Shown here in pieces: positions 1 through 12,956 of a stretch of DNA of 64,000 nucleotides. How positions within the stretch are numbered: position 1 is the stretch's first letter; the number at the start of each line of letters is the position of its first letter. The stretch lies in contig JARHVA010004091.1 in NCBI GenBank assembly GCA_037957365.1, forward strand, positions 808,501-872,500, given 5' to 3'. The position numbers and the translations under genes were made by a program. This DNA is from Torreya grandis (lineage: Eukaryota > Streptophyta > Pinopsida > Cupressales > Taxaceae). The notes beneath the pieces are model-generated. The model made no database searches and was not told the DNA's origin. It saw only the letters and a list, made by a program, of their open reading frames with translations.

Positions 1-1541
1 CACATGCTTTTACATTTTCATATCTATCTAGGCATACCCATGTTGATCTAACAATATTTTAATACAAATCATGTTATATCTTGAGATATCTTATTGATTA
101 TTATTTCTATATCATGTATCTTTTTAGTATAACAAACTTACAAGGCTCTTTCTTGTGAGGGAAGTCATTATAGGGTCTCCATTCCTACCTTCAAAAGAGG
201 GGGGAAAAATAAAGGTTTTTGTCATAGAGATCATAGCTCCTAAAATTAAAAAATATATCTTTCATAACACCCAAAACAACAACTATACATCAAACTAGTC
301 AAAATAGATCAGGCAGATAGTGAAAATGTCAGAACAGTCATCAAATCTAGCCTAAGATAATAGTGCCAAGATTGGGCTATAGTAGTGATGCCATTACTAT
401 CCATTTTTGGTGTTCCTATCCAAATAGCAAAAAAATTATATGTTTTATAAGTAGGTAGAAAAATAGGCTTAGCTATAGTTTTACATAGTCAAACCACTTT
501 AGAATCAATATTTTTCAATATATTTTTACTCAGAGAACCTAGATATAAGGGGCATCATGCATGGCATGATAGGCTCTCACTTCAAATTTTAAATATAGTA
601 GTTGGTATAATGTATATATCATAATGAATGTTTTAGACACTAGTGTTCAGGTAAATGTGTGTAGCACATTTATTTTCTATTCTTTTTGATTTCAATATCA
701 CCTAGGTATTCTCAGTAGTTGTGTGCCTTATTCTATTTGCAGGTGGTTGGTATCATTTTAGAGTGGCTTTCACACAAGCCTAACCTCCACATTTTGGAAT
801 AGTTTTCTTACAAGCCTCATGCCGAATTTTAGAGTGGCTTTCATACAATCCTAATCTTCATCTTTCAAAATATCCAAGAGCAACTTAGTTTTCTACATAG
901 ATTAAACTATCTATGACAACATTGTTAGATTATAGAGCATTCATGAGCTTCAAGATCCATCTCATACAACACATTTCATACTAGTGTTAGTTCATAGCTT
1001 CACTTCATAGGGCAACGATGGAGCCAAAGGACTAGCTAGCCTTTGTACCTATTTAGAGGGATTGGACACATAGTATAAACATTGATTAACATGTGCATGA
1101 TCGCATAGCTTCACTTCGTTGGTGATAATGGAGCCAAATGTCCAGGCTTCGCATTCTTGAGTCATTGTTTGAGGTATTGAGCACTCAGCTATGTTTGCAA
1201 TATTAATATTAGTATAGCATCATCCAACATATCTAACATTACTCAACATCACTCAATATCACAATAAGTTTTATATTCATCCACATCTTTTATGAGGTGT
1301 ATTCATTCATTTCTCTTCCTCTCTCTTACCCAACTTTGTACACTATTATTTTAGATATATTATATCTAGTGATAACTAATCTACTCTTTATTTTCACTTG
1401 CGGATTCATATTTTATGGTGTGCTCTCTTTATGCACACCTAATATCACATAGCTTTATAAGCTTCACCCTTACAGGTAAGTTCAGGTACACTTTCTATTT
1501 TTATTTTATATTAGTATTTTACTTTGCTACATCACTAGAAT
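1..1541. other. No gene seen; probable 3' untranslated part of an LTR element
   Basis: I see no reading frame with recognisable similarity. A purine tract and an LTR-like start follow directly at 1,542-1,553, so this may be the untranslated 3' interior of an element whose body lies left of the window. Two short phrases recur: 'ttttagagtggctttcacac' type sequence near 758 and 829, and 'agcttcacttc' followed by a 'atggagccaaa' phrase near 997 and 1,107. That suggests internal duplication. A second purine run (gaggggggaaaaataaagg) lies near 196. Assignment to an element is inference. Confidence 0.3.
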
Positions 1542-1552
1542 AAAGGGGGGAA
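1542..1552 (+). other. Candidate polypurine tract
   Basis: The run aaaggggggaa stands directly before TGTAGTC, the layout of the plus-strand primer site of a gypsy-type element in front of its 3' LTR. Seen: the purine run and the TG start. Inferred: its role. Confidence 0.4.
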
Positions 1553-2242
1553 TGTAGTCATATATAATGTGAAAATTGGTAACTTGAGTGTGGATTATGA
1601 CACCTAATTCATATATCCCTCCTACTTCCTCTCATACCTTTCATATGCATCTTTTCACTGATTCTTAGTCATCTATAGCCTTCCAGACTTGATCCTAGCT
1701 TAGTCAGATTGGTCTTTTTAGGATAAATCTATCCCTTAGGTTTCATTAGCTTAAAATATTAGCATCATACTTAGACTATAAAATCAATGCCACTCATATC
1801 TGCCTTTGGTACTCCTATCTAAGTGTATTTTTGGCTCCATTAGTCAACTCCTTCCAGTTTCCTATCCTTATACTTATTGGCCAAATGTGATCACATTCAA
1901 CCCATGATCAATAAATCCCTGTAAAATCTTATTTAAAGATCATTTGGAAAGGGTTGACAATTATCACTAAGGAAGCAAGAATACAAGCAATGTTACTCAA
2001 GCAATCTTCTCTATTTTGTACATATAACCAGCTAAGACAATTATAATCTTATTCAAATCTTTACACCAAACCCTAGCTGCCTCAAGCACATCTAGTTTAA
2101 CATTATTGAATTTTCATACACTCTATTATATAAATCACATCAAGTGGGAGAAATATATATGACTTGATCCCTCTTCGAAGTATTGGTATGTAGGTAGTGT
2201 GCTCACACAAGGAATGTGGATACACATTCAGTGAATATTACA
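1553..2242 (+). repeat. Putative 3' LTR of an element entering from the left
   Basis: It begins TGTAGTC after the purine tract. It holds a TATA-like box (tatataaat, about 2,128) and could end at TTACA (2,238-2,242), giving about 690 bp with TG...CA ends. The matching 5' LTR would lie outside the window, so the boundary and the call cannot be confirmed from this sequence. Confidence 0.3.
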
Positions 2243-5200
2243 CATACTAACCCCCCTCATATTTATTAGAATTGATTAAAACACATTAAAACATAGGTTT
2301 TGAAGATAAAATATGCTCTATAAAGAGCTATATAGACTTTCAGCTATTAAAACTTTGTAGATAGGGTCACACAAGTCTAGTGAACAAAACCCAAAAAGCT
2401 CAAAACTTTAAGACAATAGTAGTAGAGGTGGAATAAAACACTGGTACCACTCCTATCCACTTTTAGTGCTCTTATCCAATCATAAAATGAAGACTAAATC
2501 CTAATTTATGATAGTGTCTTAGTCCTGGACAATGAATTCCAACCTCTGTCTCAGTTGTATCAATTAATTTTTAGCTAAGTCTTGTTTTCTTTCTCTTATT
2601 ACTATTTTTAGAAAAGTTCAAATTACAATCAAATTATATAAATCAATAGCTTAATTATTTAATTTTTATTTACTAATTTTACTACTCAAACCTTTTAAAT
2701 AAACTATGAATAAAATCTCAATATTTTAAAAACTATTAAATCATGTCTCGATAAGTAGTACTTCTGTGTGGAGGGAGAGCACCATCTAATCATTTTTTCA
2801 TACTAATCATGGACCAAAAATATACCACACTAATCCCATTATAAAATGGTCCTCCCTTCATGGATGATTAGATAGTCGTGAAGTAAGAACTCAAAGAGAC
2901 AGTTAAGTACTCGTGTGTTATATAATTTTGATAGTAAAAATATAATTTATCATAGAAATCTATTATATTTCAAGGTATCATATAAACATGTGAATCATAC
3001 TCATAAAATTATTATGTCTAAATAAATATCATTTCATCTAAATTTTTATAAATAATAAATAATAACAATCTAGATCAATCACATTCATACATACCACTTG
3101 ATCTAACTACTTTTATCTATTATTTTAATATCAGTAAGCTAGTGAAGTCCATCTCACTCCTTACTCTATATCAAAAACATATATTTATCAAATATAATTC
3201 AACCACAATATTCATTTAATTGACATCTTCCTAGCAAACACATCATATATCATACTAAATATAATATTAACCAAAATATATATTTATTCTATCAAACATA
3301 TGAATGAATCTTACATTAATTTCTATCTCAGACTAAAATCAATGACTACAGTTTATAGCACCTAGATAAAATATATATAACTATATATTTTAACTACCAT
3401 AATTTATTTGTAAACATACTACAACTCTGATAACTCATATTACTATAGTTTAATATTCTAAGACATAACTACTATTTTTTTCCAATACAGTCATATGAAA
3501 TACTCTCCAAATCATATAAATATAAGTATTTATACAAGAAACTATATACAATGAATTAAGTCATAGTTTTCATAGAACAAAATAAGATACCAACTTAGAA
3601 TTCATTAAACTCTCAAAGATTACATGCACACATACACAAAATATTATCAACTGTTACAAAATATGCTATCCACATTAATAACTAATATGTATATCATAAA
3701 TCAGTCAAATACAGATATGAGTTTAGGCATAATAATTATAATGTGTACCTTCTAGATACAATATAATTTTATACTATAGTACCTTATGATATCTCATACT
3801 ATCATACATTTCTAACTACATAATAACACATAGTCAAACTCATGATTACAACAACCATACTACACACATAGCAACAATCAAGCAAGTATGAAGTTATACC
3901 ACCTGAGTATACATTAATTTTTAAACTACACACTAAGATACGAAAGTAATGTACTTACAAGTATACATCATGATGCCTCATTATATGCTATCTATAACCA
4001 AGTAATTATATATTTTAACATTCCCATAACATGTACTATGCACATAAGTATTTGATACAAAACACATATAATAAATAGTCAATCAATAATGTACACTAAA
4101 ATAGAGGACTCGTAAACCTATTATAACATTCATTTAAATCATACTTAAGGACTCAAGTATTTTGGATACCTAATGACTAGATAAAATCATACTACTAGTT
4201 ACAAGTTTAGGCATATGATTCAACACAACCATTTACATTATCTACATATGTTGCACACTTTAAATCATGTGTAGGTATAGAAAAACAAATCTCAACCCAC
4301 ATGAAACATGAGATAATCCAAAATAATGTTGGATATACATTTTATAGGTTTGAATGCATGCATTCGGTAACTCAATTATATGAAATTCTTAAACATAGTT
4401 CATATTTCACCTGTGAAAATATAATCGAAAGAATACACTTGTGTTTATATCTACAATATTATATTCATTAACACCTATGTTTTCACATTAAAAATTCGGT
4501 AACTTGTTTAAATGTTAAGTGCACACTTTGTGTTTTAGTTCATAATTATATATATAATAAGTAACTTGTACTTATCCTATTGAGGACTTGTTGATTATTC
4601 TATCATTTCCACACCTTGTTAAACTCTTGGAAGGGTCTTTATATAAACTCCTATATACTTAAATTAAATGTTCATGATACGAGGATAACTGAAACATAAC
4701 TTTGTGTTCTACATCTTTCTCAAGTATAAAACGTTATTTATTATTTAAGGGAGTCATACTTATTAGGCATGCCCAATTATACTGAAACTTAATTACAGAT
4801 AATATCACACCCTCGTATTAATCAGATAAGCATTTCATATTGTTAAATAAGTTTATTAAGTTCCATAAACCATATACTTACTGTTTTATTCCCTTTAATT
4901 ATTCCCTTTAATCTTACCAAGCATAACAATGCTCTATACTTATACCCAAAATATGGCTGGAAATAATAAATTTCACCAACCCACCTTTAAATAATTATCA
5001 ATGTTTGTTTTTAGAAATTTATATATTTGCCCAAGATAAATCAATTTATATTTTGATTGATTTATGCATAGTGTTAAACATGTATACATATTTTGACATG
5101 GTATACATTCATGTATAATTGCATGAATGTCACAATTCAAAATTCATACTTAATAATTTATACTTAAAATAGTTATCAATATTTGCCCAACATAAATGGA

Positions 5201-5977
5201 TACAGTTACAGATATTTTTATGTTCGTATTTCTTGCAAATGCTCTACGGTTATAGAGATCATTGTGCAATTACTCATATGCACACATCTCTAATAATTAA
5301 ATAAATCACCCTATGTCCAAGTTAAGACGCCACCCCAGAGGGTGTTGAAACATATGTAATTTTAGTCTTATATAGATTGCTCTTTTTTTAAAGCATATGT
5401 AGGTTATCGCTTAAACACAAATGAATTCCCATGCCAAGCAAGCAATCATGCTGATGGCTTATTAAAATTGTTGCACACATAACCCAGTGCATGCTAACTT
5501 GGTTTATTTCATAGAGTAGATCACTATTCATAGGGTAAGTCGTATACAAAATCAAATCGTTGCATATAGTAAACATGTCGCTGCAATTTTAAGTTGAGTC
5601 ATTGTAATATATTATATTTATTTGTTTGATCTGGTCCATATTTTTTAATAAACATCAATTTGTTTAATTAACTACAACCTGGAAACCAGATCGTTGGACT
5701 TCCTAATCGCTACATGTCCTTTAAATAATTATGCATGGTAAAAATTTCCTTAATAAATCTAGTATTATATATTATAAGGTGTATCAATTATATTCCAATT
5801 GATAAACGCATAATTTATATCAATACACTTTATAATTGATTAAGAATTCGCTGCCAATTAATGTATGCAACCCACTATGTATTATAAATCGCAACAAGTT
5901 ATTAGTTGGCTGCATTAAATTTAAGAATTTCTACAATCAATGTACGTTGGTTTCAACATTGTATCATAATCACTAAT
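2243..5977. other. AT-rich DNA without recognisable genes
   Basis: All reading frames are short and low in complexity, and none resembles a known family. A nested inverted repeat lies at about 2,775-2,875: atctaatcat pairs with atgattagat, and inside it ggacca pairs with tggtcc. No tRNA, rRNA or transposase was seen. Old unclassified repeats are the likely content. Confidence 0.5.
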
Positions 5978-5980
5978 GTA

Positions 5981-6035
5981 TATAAATACATGCAATCATT
6001 CATTCTCTCTCATTCATATATATATATATATAGTT
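5981..6035 (+). promoter_or_regulatory. TATA box with downstream CT-rich patch and (TA)n
   Basis: TATAAATA at 5,981-5,988 is followed about 20 bases later by a pyrimidine patch (cattctctctc) and then a (TA)n run at 6,017-6,032. A TATA box plus pyrimidine patch is the usual look of a plant core promoter or of an LTR promoter. No convincing coding sequence follows on the plus strand, so it may be chance or a relic. Confidence 0.2.
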
Positions 6036-6328
6036 CCTTCTCAGCATATTAATTGTCTCAATTAGATGCAGATTTCTAAAGCTATCTCATATATATCAGA
6101 TCATTCTATTTCTTTTATAAAACATTTACACATTGTCACATATTCATCTATTGAATTTAAATAGTATGCTTACTTGTTCCATGTGCTTGGAAAGAGCTTG
6201 ATCTAGACAAATTCTTCTATCTTCCTCTTGTTTCCTTCTTGAAATGCTACCTCCTCCAATCTTCCCTTCTATCTTCCTTAATTGCCTCTATAAGTATGGC
6301 GTTCATCCTTTTGTTTATTCAAAGATTC

Positions 6329-6372
6329 TCATATATATATATAGATAGATAGAGATATAGATATAGATATCG
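6329..6372. repeat. (TA)n/(GATA)n microsatellite
   Basis: An alternating TA run passes into gatagatagagatatagatatagatat. Simple-sequence repeat, read directly. Confidence 0.8.
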
Positions 6373-9300
6373 CTTTGTTTAGATTTTATTATTTTTAATT
6401 ATTATTTTCATATTTCATTTTTAATTTGCTTTTCTTTTCCAAGATAACTACATTTTTAATATATAAAATACCCCGTTTCATATATTTAATTAAATAAAAT
6501 TAGCATCTTAACATATCTAAGCAAATTTAAATGGCAAACTCCACAATTCATAAATAACCCATATTTTAAATTTACCTTTGCTAAGATTGTTCTCACCATT
6601 ATTAATGGAAAAACACATTAAACATGTAAAATAATTCACTTCTATATTTTACCTACTCTAGCAAACCATAGAAAAAACACTTCAAATAAGTTTAAAACAC
6701 ATGTTAATCAGTTATTTTTTAATACATTTATACAATGACTAACTATTGTAGTGTGTACAAGGTTTCGTTAGCTCTATATAGACCTTCGATGTCTCCATCT
6801 ACATCACTATTTCTGATAATGCTCTACATCTATCACATTCAAGGGATTAATTTTCATATTTCCACCTCACAATATGCAGGTAGTTAGATCATATCGCATG
6901 ATAAATATATCTTAATATTATAATTGAAACAATACATTAATATAATTAAAATGTAAATGCATACATTAATCCAACTCTTAATAAGCAATCATGTATCATC
7001 ATTTAACTAAAAAATATTCTACTATCCCATAATAGCATAAATCTCAATCTTAGTTAAAAATATAACCAAATCTGAATTTGTTAGCTTCAAATATCCATGG
7101 ATAATCTAACAAGTTTTTCTAGTGATGAATCGAGATGTAACAGAGTTTGGATTATCTACTCTCATTTTTGAAAAAAATTATTTTTTCCAAAATTCATCAC
7201 GATTTCTTTAGAATGATCAGTTATTTATTTGGGTGTTATGTAATGGCTATAATGGATATACATAATTTGTATTTTCTAATTCAACGAATAATAATTAAGT
7301 TTTACATTCCTAAAATATGTAATATATTTCAAAATCATATAATTAAATGGTTAAAATTCATGTGTAATAAAATAAGGATCAAATTAATGAATAAAAATCC
7401 TTAACCTTCCTTCATAACTCATATTGTCTAAATATCCACTATGAAATGCCTCTTGTCCACTAGACATAAAGGGCATGTATAAATTATCTCCTTCCCTAAT
7501 ATACATCAAGATTATAAAAATTATAAGCTAACTCCCATGATTTTTCATAGGATTATATTGGGACCTATAATCCATGTTGTTACAACTAGAAAATGTATGG
7601 CACCCCATTATGCATTGAAGAATGAAGATTGTTAAACTATCTCTCATCACACCCATCCATCTCCCATAAGTTCAAACAATCCAAATACACGGTATGATAT
7701 CATTGATCAAACCTAATAACACCAAAGCTATGATTTCCATGCTAGAACTACTCAAGAGGTCATCTATCTAAATTATATCCTATATATAGCATTTGTGATG
7801 CAACTTTACTGAGTGATGTGGAACATGCTTCATTTTCATCTAGAATTAATATGTTGAATACTAGTGAAGACATGATATATTTTTAAAAGGATGATTTTCC
7901 TACTTAATATGCTATAAATTGATATCTCCCATTGTTTATACAAGTGAAAATATTAAATAAGGGATAGAAACATGGGTTGATAGATAATGGGTCAAGATTA
8001 AATGTATGTAACATCACACTTTTAGAAACATTGGATGTCAATATAGACATTCTTAAAAGGTCATATAAAAACATAAGAGGATTCAACAATGTTTCTTGCC
8101 AAGCATTGGGATAAATTACTTTGAATATCATAATAGGCCCTAAGATAGTACTACTATGTTTCATGTAATTTCCAATCACTTTCAGTATAACCTACTCTTA
8201 GGTAAACCATGGATACATGTAATGAAATCCATATTGTCTACTTGAAATCAAAGCATAAACTATATACGAAGGACATTTGTATACAGGTCACAAAGATAGT
8301 AGACCTTTTATATAATACAAAGAAGTATATCCTAATAACAAATGTAGTCCATGATCAGATTATTTATAGTATACTATAATACCTCCTTCACATATCATAC
8401 TACCAAAAATGAAAAATCCACAAGAAATTAGATAGTCAAGTAAGACTAAATAAAAAGATCCAATTCTAAATAAATTAGGTGAACGAAAGATAATAGAAAA
8501 AACACAAGAAGAGAAATCAGTTTTAACATTATTTTCTAAACTCAAAGGATCCATATTACTTATGTATGGAATAATATGATAGTGATATTGATGACAATGA
8601 AATTTCAATGAACATATAGCACTATTTGCCTAGTCTAAATTTTACATCTATTGGTCTAGGAAAATACCAAGATAATTTGAAGCTTGTGAACAAAATTAAA
8701 TAATATAAATTAAAATAAACCCTTTTAGACATTCATAATGATACAAGTTACAATAATAGTTTCAATATAGGATCCCAATGACATATCTCAATGATAAATG
8801 TGAAACTAAAGAAAAAATTAATTCAATCTAGCATAACTAGGGAAGAAGAGGCAAATCTCTTATGGCTATCCCATTTTCCTTGCCATCCTTTATTACTTGT
8901 TTCATTTCATCCTCTATCCATTATTTTCTGAAGGTAATTACATTTTATGTCTAAAATTATTTCCTTTAACTTTAACATTTTTCCCAGTGTCTTTTGATAG
9001 ATTGGGTTCAAGATCTTCAAGTTTATAACATTGTTATCCTCTTCAAATTCAAGTATATTAGTAAATATAAAATCCATTTGATACTTACATAGTGGATTCT
9101 TCCCTTTCTTATTTTGTACCATGATGAATAGTAATAAGAAACATTAATTAATAAACATTATTTTTTTCATATATAACTATCAAAGCATCCTGATAGTCAC
9201 ACCTACATCACAATAAGGCTATTAAAATTATTTAAGTGAGTGTGATATTTAATCACAAATCTCTCCTTCATAAATTTCCTTCGTAAATGTTGATATATAG

Positions 9301-10738
9301 TGAAATTTAGATCATTGTTGCCTTCATAAAAAAAATATACTATGGTAAAATGGTGGCCATAGGCTCTGCGTATGCTAAAATGGTGGCCATTGTTGGATAC
9401 CAAATGACTATGTACATGAAATAATCCCTATAAATATACTTTTAGAGTTTCACATGTTATTTTATATTAGGTACATAATGTCATAGGGATTTTTTAATGT
9501 GAAAATATTTTTTAGCTAACTATGAATGGGGTTTTTAGTGTCACATATTAGTGTTTCAATGGTGAAATTTTGGTCCTAAATTAAAATATTATATATAATA
9601 ACCTATCAAGATAAAATTGATTATATCATAAAACATATATTGTCAGATGGTATTTTATAGGGTCCTAATTACTCATACAATATTGATATAAAATGGATCC
9701 AAATACAATCTCTCATAGATACATCCACAAAATGTTGGGAGCCTTGTATATAATCCCAGATATGTCTCAAGATGTATCTAGGAGTATCCATAGGGCTCCT
9801 GATATTTCAAGGCCACATCCAGGTATGATCCATATCTATAAACCTTTAATTAATTATTAATTTTATTTTCATTTTACAAAAATTCAAATATGAACTTAAA
9901 AAAATCAAAAAAACAAAAAAAAAAAACTATACACCATGGGACTATTTTTTTAAGATTTGGGAGTGTTTGCTACTAGATATTAAAATTTGCAGACATATTT
10001 GATATTTTATGGGAAAATATAATGGGATCATTATTTATATTTGTAGGAAGTACCAACCATATTATTATTGAATGGTTCATATCCAAATGGCTTTTGTCTC
10101 TTCTTTTTCATATTGTCATACTCTAGTCTTCATCTTAGTTTTCAATTATAGTTTGAAAGTGAAACACAATAGAAATTCTTTATGAATATGGCATGTAAAG
10201 ATGCTAATAGTGTCCAGCTTTAGATTAATCATTTTTAAAATTTGAAGGACATTAGAATTTTATATTTTTTGTTGATGTAGTTAACTGCTTTTATAAATGA
10301 CAACTTCTTTATTTGGTCTTATGAGTTGACAGCTAATGTACATATTCTAAACATTTTTACTTGAAACAACTCAAAATGTTGAAAACATATCTTTCTCATT
10401 TTTTTGCATAAATATATTTATACTATTTTTTATTTAAGTTTCAACAGGTTTCATTTACATTAAAGATTACACTTTATACATTTATCAACTGAGTAATTTT
10501 TTTATCAATTCACTTTAACATAATCAATTAATGGGAAAGAAGTCAAAAACATATTAATCATTGGATCAAATATTCATCATCTTCTTCATATTTTGTTTCT
10601 TTAGGGATATTGATCAAACAGACTAATATTACTAGCTACAAGAGCCCTATGGGTCCCTAGGGGGAGACAAAAGGCTAGGGAGGATGACCACTAAATTAAT
10701 AATTCACCATAATGATGATTTAAAATTAACCTACATGC
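6373..10738. other. AT-rich DNA without identified genes
   Basis: Longest open stretches are on the minus strand (8,360-8,608; 7,904-8,179; 8,907-9,122). They are rich in residues expected from AT-rich sequence, and I recognise no domain. Around 7,400-7,500 the minus strand reads smoothly for about 35 codons but again matches nothing I know. Poly-A runs lie at about 9,890-9,930. An 18-base phrase is duplicated at 9,343 and 9,373. A decayed repeat or an unknown pseudogene is possible. Confidence 0.4.
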
Positions 10739-11040
10739 TGAAGATAATTAATTTCTACAGCCAAAAAAAAAAAAAAACTAAAACTTATCTTAACAATTAC
10801 TCATGATGAAAGCTACTTCTTTGTTTAAAATTGATATCAAACTATAGGAGCAAAATAATATTTTATTTCTAATGTATCAAATGGTTTACACACTACCTAG
10901 GACTTCAAAGCATAACAAAATATATAAAATAACTTCAAAAAAAATCAAGAAAAAAAAAGATACAAAACAAAAAAAACTTATTCCAAGCTATGAAGCTCAT
11001 GTTTTAAAACAACTATAGAAATTAAAAACTTATTCTAAGA
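10739..11040 (-). repeat. 3' LTR of copia O
   Basis: It matches 31,386-31,703 along its length, including the 'ggagcaaaataat' and 'ggacttcaaag' phrases. It starts TGAAGATAA on the plus strand. At its inner edge the minus strand reads a short purine-rich tract (aagggtgag, 11,041-11,049) directly before the LTR. The first minus-strand bases are TC rather than TG, a point change against the right-hand LTR. It contains poly-A runs near 10,762 and 10,950. Confidence 0.85.
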
Positions 11041-11129
11041 CTCACCCTTAATTTGTACCATAATCTAATTCAACATCTATAATGCTCAAATATTTTCTTA
11101 TATGTTCAAAAATCTCTATATCTAATGGC

Positions 11130-12560
11130 TTTGTAAATATGTCTACGAACTGATCTTCAGATCTTCAAAAATACAAATTGATTTCTCCATTATTCACTAA
11201 CTCTCTAATGAAGTAAAACTTGTTGTCAATATGCTTCCTTCTCTTATGAAAAACATTACTCTTTGACAATGCAATTGTTGATATTTTATCAAAAAAATAT
11301 TGGTATAGGAATTTCCTACATGTGCAATAGATCTATCAACACTCTCTACATCCAAACTACTTGACATGTTGTTGATGTTGCTGCCATATACTCTTCTTAT
11401 ATTGATAAAATTGTCACTACAGCATGCTTATTTTATGCCCATAAAAGTACACCTATGCTAAAATGAAAAATGTATCCAAAATTACTCTTCCTATCCTCTG
11501 TTCTACCTACAAAATCACTATCATTATATCTAATCTAATTAAAATAATTTATTTTGAAACATAGTATTTCATATATTGTTGTTCCGAAAACATATCTCAA
11601 TATTTTGTACCTAACTTACTAGTGTGATTATTACAGTGACTACATAAATATTGAAATCAAACTAACTTCATACATAATATTTGACCTTGTAGCTATGAGG
11701 TACGCCAAACCTCTAATGAGTCTTTTGAAAATAGTTAGATCAACATTTGATACTTTGGCTTCTTTGTTATGTTTTGTACCTATTGTAACTAGAGTTGATG
11801 CAATATTACAATTCATTGTCTTGAATCTTCTCAACACATCCTTATCATAATTAGATTGACAAATAAATATACCAATATCTGATTGAATTACTTTAATACC
11901 CAAAATATATTTCATCAATCCTAAATCTATCATTTCAAATTCTTTCTTCATTATTGATTTTATCATGTCTACAGATAAATTTTGAGTAAATATTAAGTCA
12001 TCAACATATAAAAATAAAATCAAAATATGTCCTTGTTTGATTATTTTTATGTACAATGTAAGCTCATAACAAATTATACTAAATCTACTGCTTATCAAAT
12101 ATGAGTCAATACAACTATACCATGCTCTTGGTGCTTATTTGAGCCTATATAGAGCTTTCTTCTATATTTATACATTATCTTCATGTCCATGCACTTCATA
12201 ACTTTATGGTTGTTCCACATACACTTCATCTATAAAATCATTTAGAAAATTTGATACGACATCTGTTTGGTAAATCTTCTAATTACTTTGTCCTATTATA
12301 TCTAAAACCACCTTGATTGTATCAATTTTTTCAATTGGTATAAATGTATTGTTATAATAAATTCCATGTTATTGAGCAAAGCATTTTAATACTAATCTTG
12401 ATTTACACTTTTCAACTTATACTTTTGCATTTAACTTTGTCTTATAGACCCATTTGACTCTTATGTTGTATTTACCTTCAAGTAGATGTACTAGATCTCA
12501 TGTGTCATTTCTTTCAAAATATTTCATTTATTCATCCATAGATTTGATATAATGATCTTC
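11130..12560 (-). pseudogene. Copia O reverse transcriptase and RNase H, broken
   Basis: The longest open piece (12,098-11,640, 152 codons) carries the reverse transcriptase active-site motif YVDDL followed by IFTQN, then EFEMIDLG and YILGI, the usual order in copia enzymes. It ends in the region leading to RNase H (LAYLIATR, compare YLTATRPD). Further upstream, to 12,560, the minus strand reads EDHYIKSMDE and NDTWDL-like text with stops, the start of the RT domain. The catalytic aspartates are present, but stops and frameshifts on both sides break the gene. Insertion of N cuts the frame at 12,560. Confidence 0.85.
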
Positions 12561-12943
12561 TGTTAGGACTTGTTTCAAAGTCTTAACATTAGGTTAGATT
12601 TTTGGTAGATAATAAATAATTATTGTAAATGGGGCATGCATCTTTTAGTAAAGACACCCCCATAAAATAAACTTACTTAGATTAATTTTTAGGTAGTTTT
12701 CATGTTTTATATTTTATTAATTAAAACTACCTTACAGGTTGTTTTACCGTATTTAGTTGGTTATAGGATTAGTTGTCTTACCGGCCATTAGTAAAAACTA
12801 TATAAATCCATCTTTGCATTGTAAAAGGGTTAACAGAGTAAACGCACCCTTATGTACTTGATTTTTTGAATTATTAAAAAAATACTTGTGCACTCACACT
12901 AGGCGGGGACAAGGTTCAACTTATTTTGGTTCAGGAGTTATCA
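12561..12943 (+). repeat. 5' LTR of copia N
   Basis: TG...CA ends and end-to-end match with 18,541-18,925. A TATA box (tatataaat) near 12,798 and a short CT/GT region downstream fit the promoter of the element. The LTR ends with ...ggagttatca. Confidence 0.95.
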
Positions 12944-12944
12944 G

Positions 12945-12956
12945 TGGTATCAGAGC
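12945..12956 (+). other. Primer-binding site of copia N (initiator tRNA-Met)
   Basis: TGGTATCAGAGC, the standard complement of the 3' end of plant iMet tRNA, begins one base after the LTR. All 12 bases are intact. Confidence 0.95.

Noticed and set aside
5388..9403. Minus-strand frames of 60-91 codons as host genes
   Set aside because: Composition is what AT-rich DNA gives by chance; no domain, splice pattern or promoter agrees.
12945..12956. tRNA gene suggested by the tRNA-Met complement
   Set aside because: Only the 12-base primer site is present, in the right place beside an LTR; no cloverleaf.
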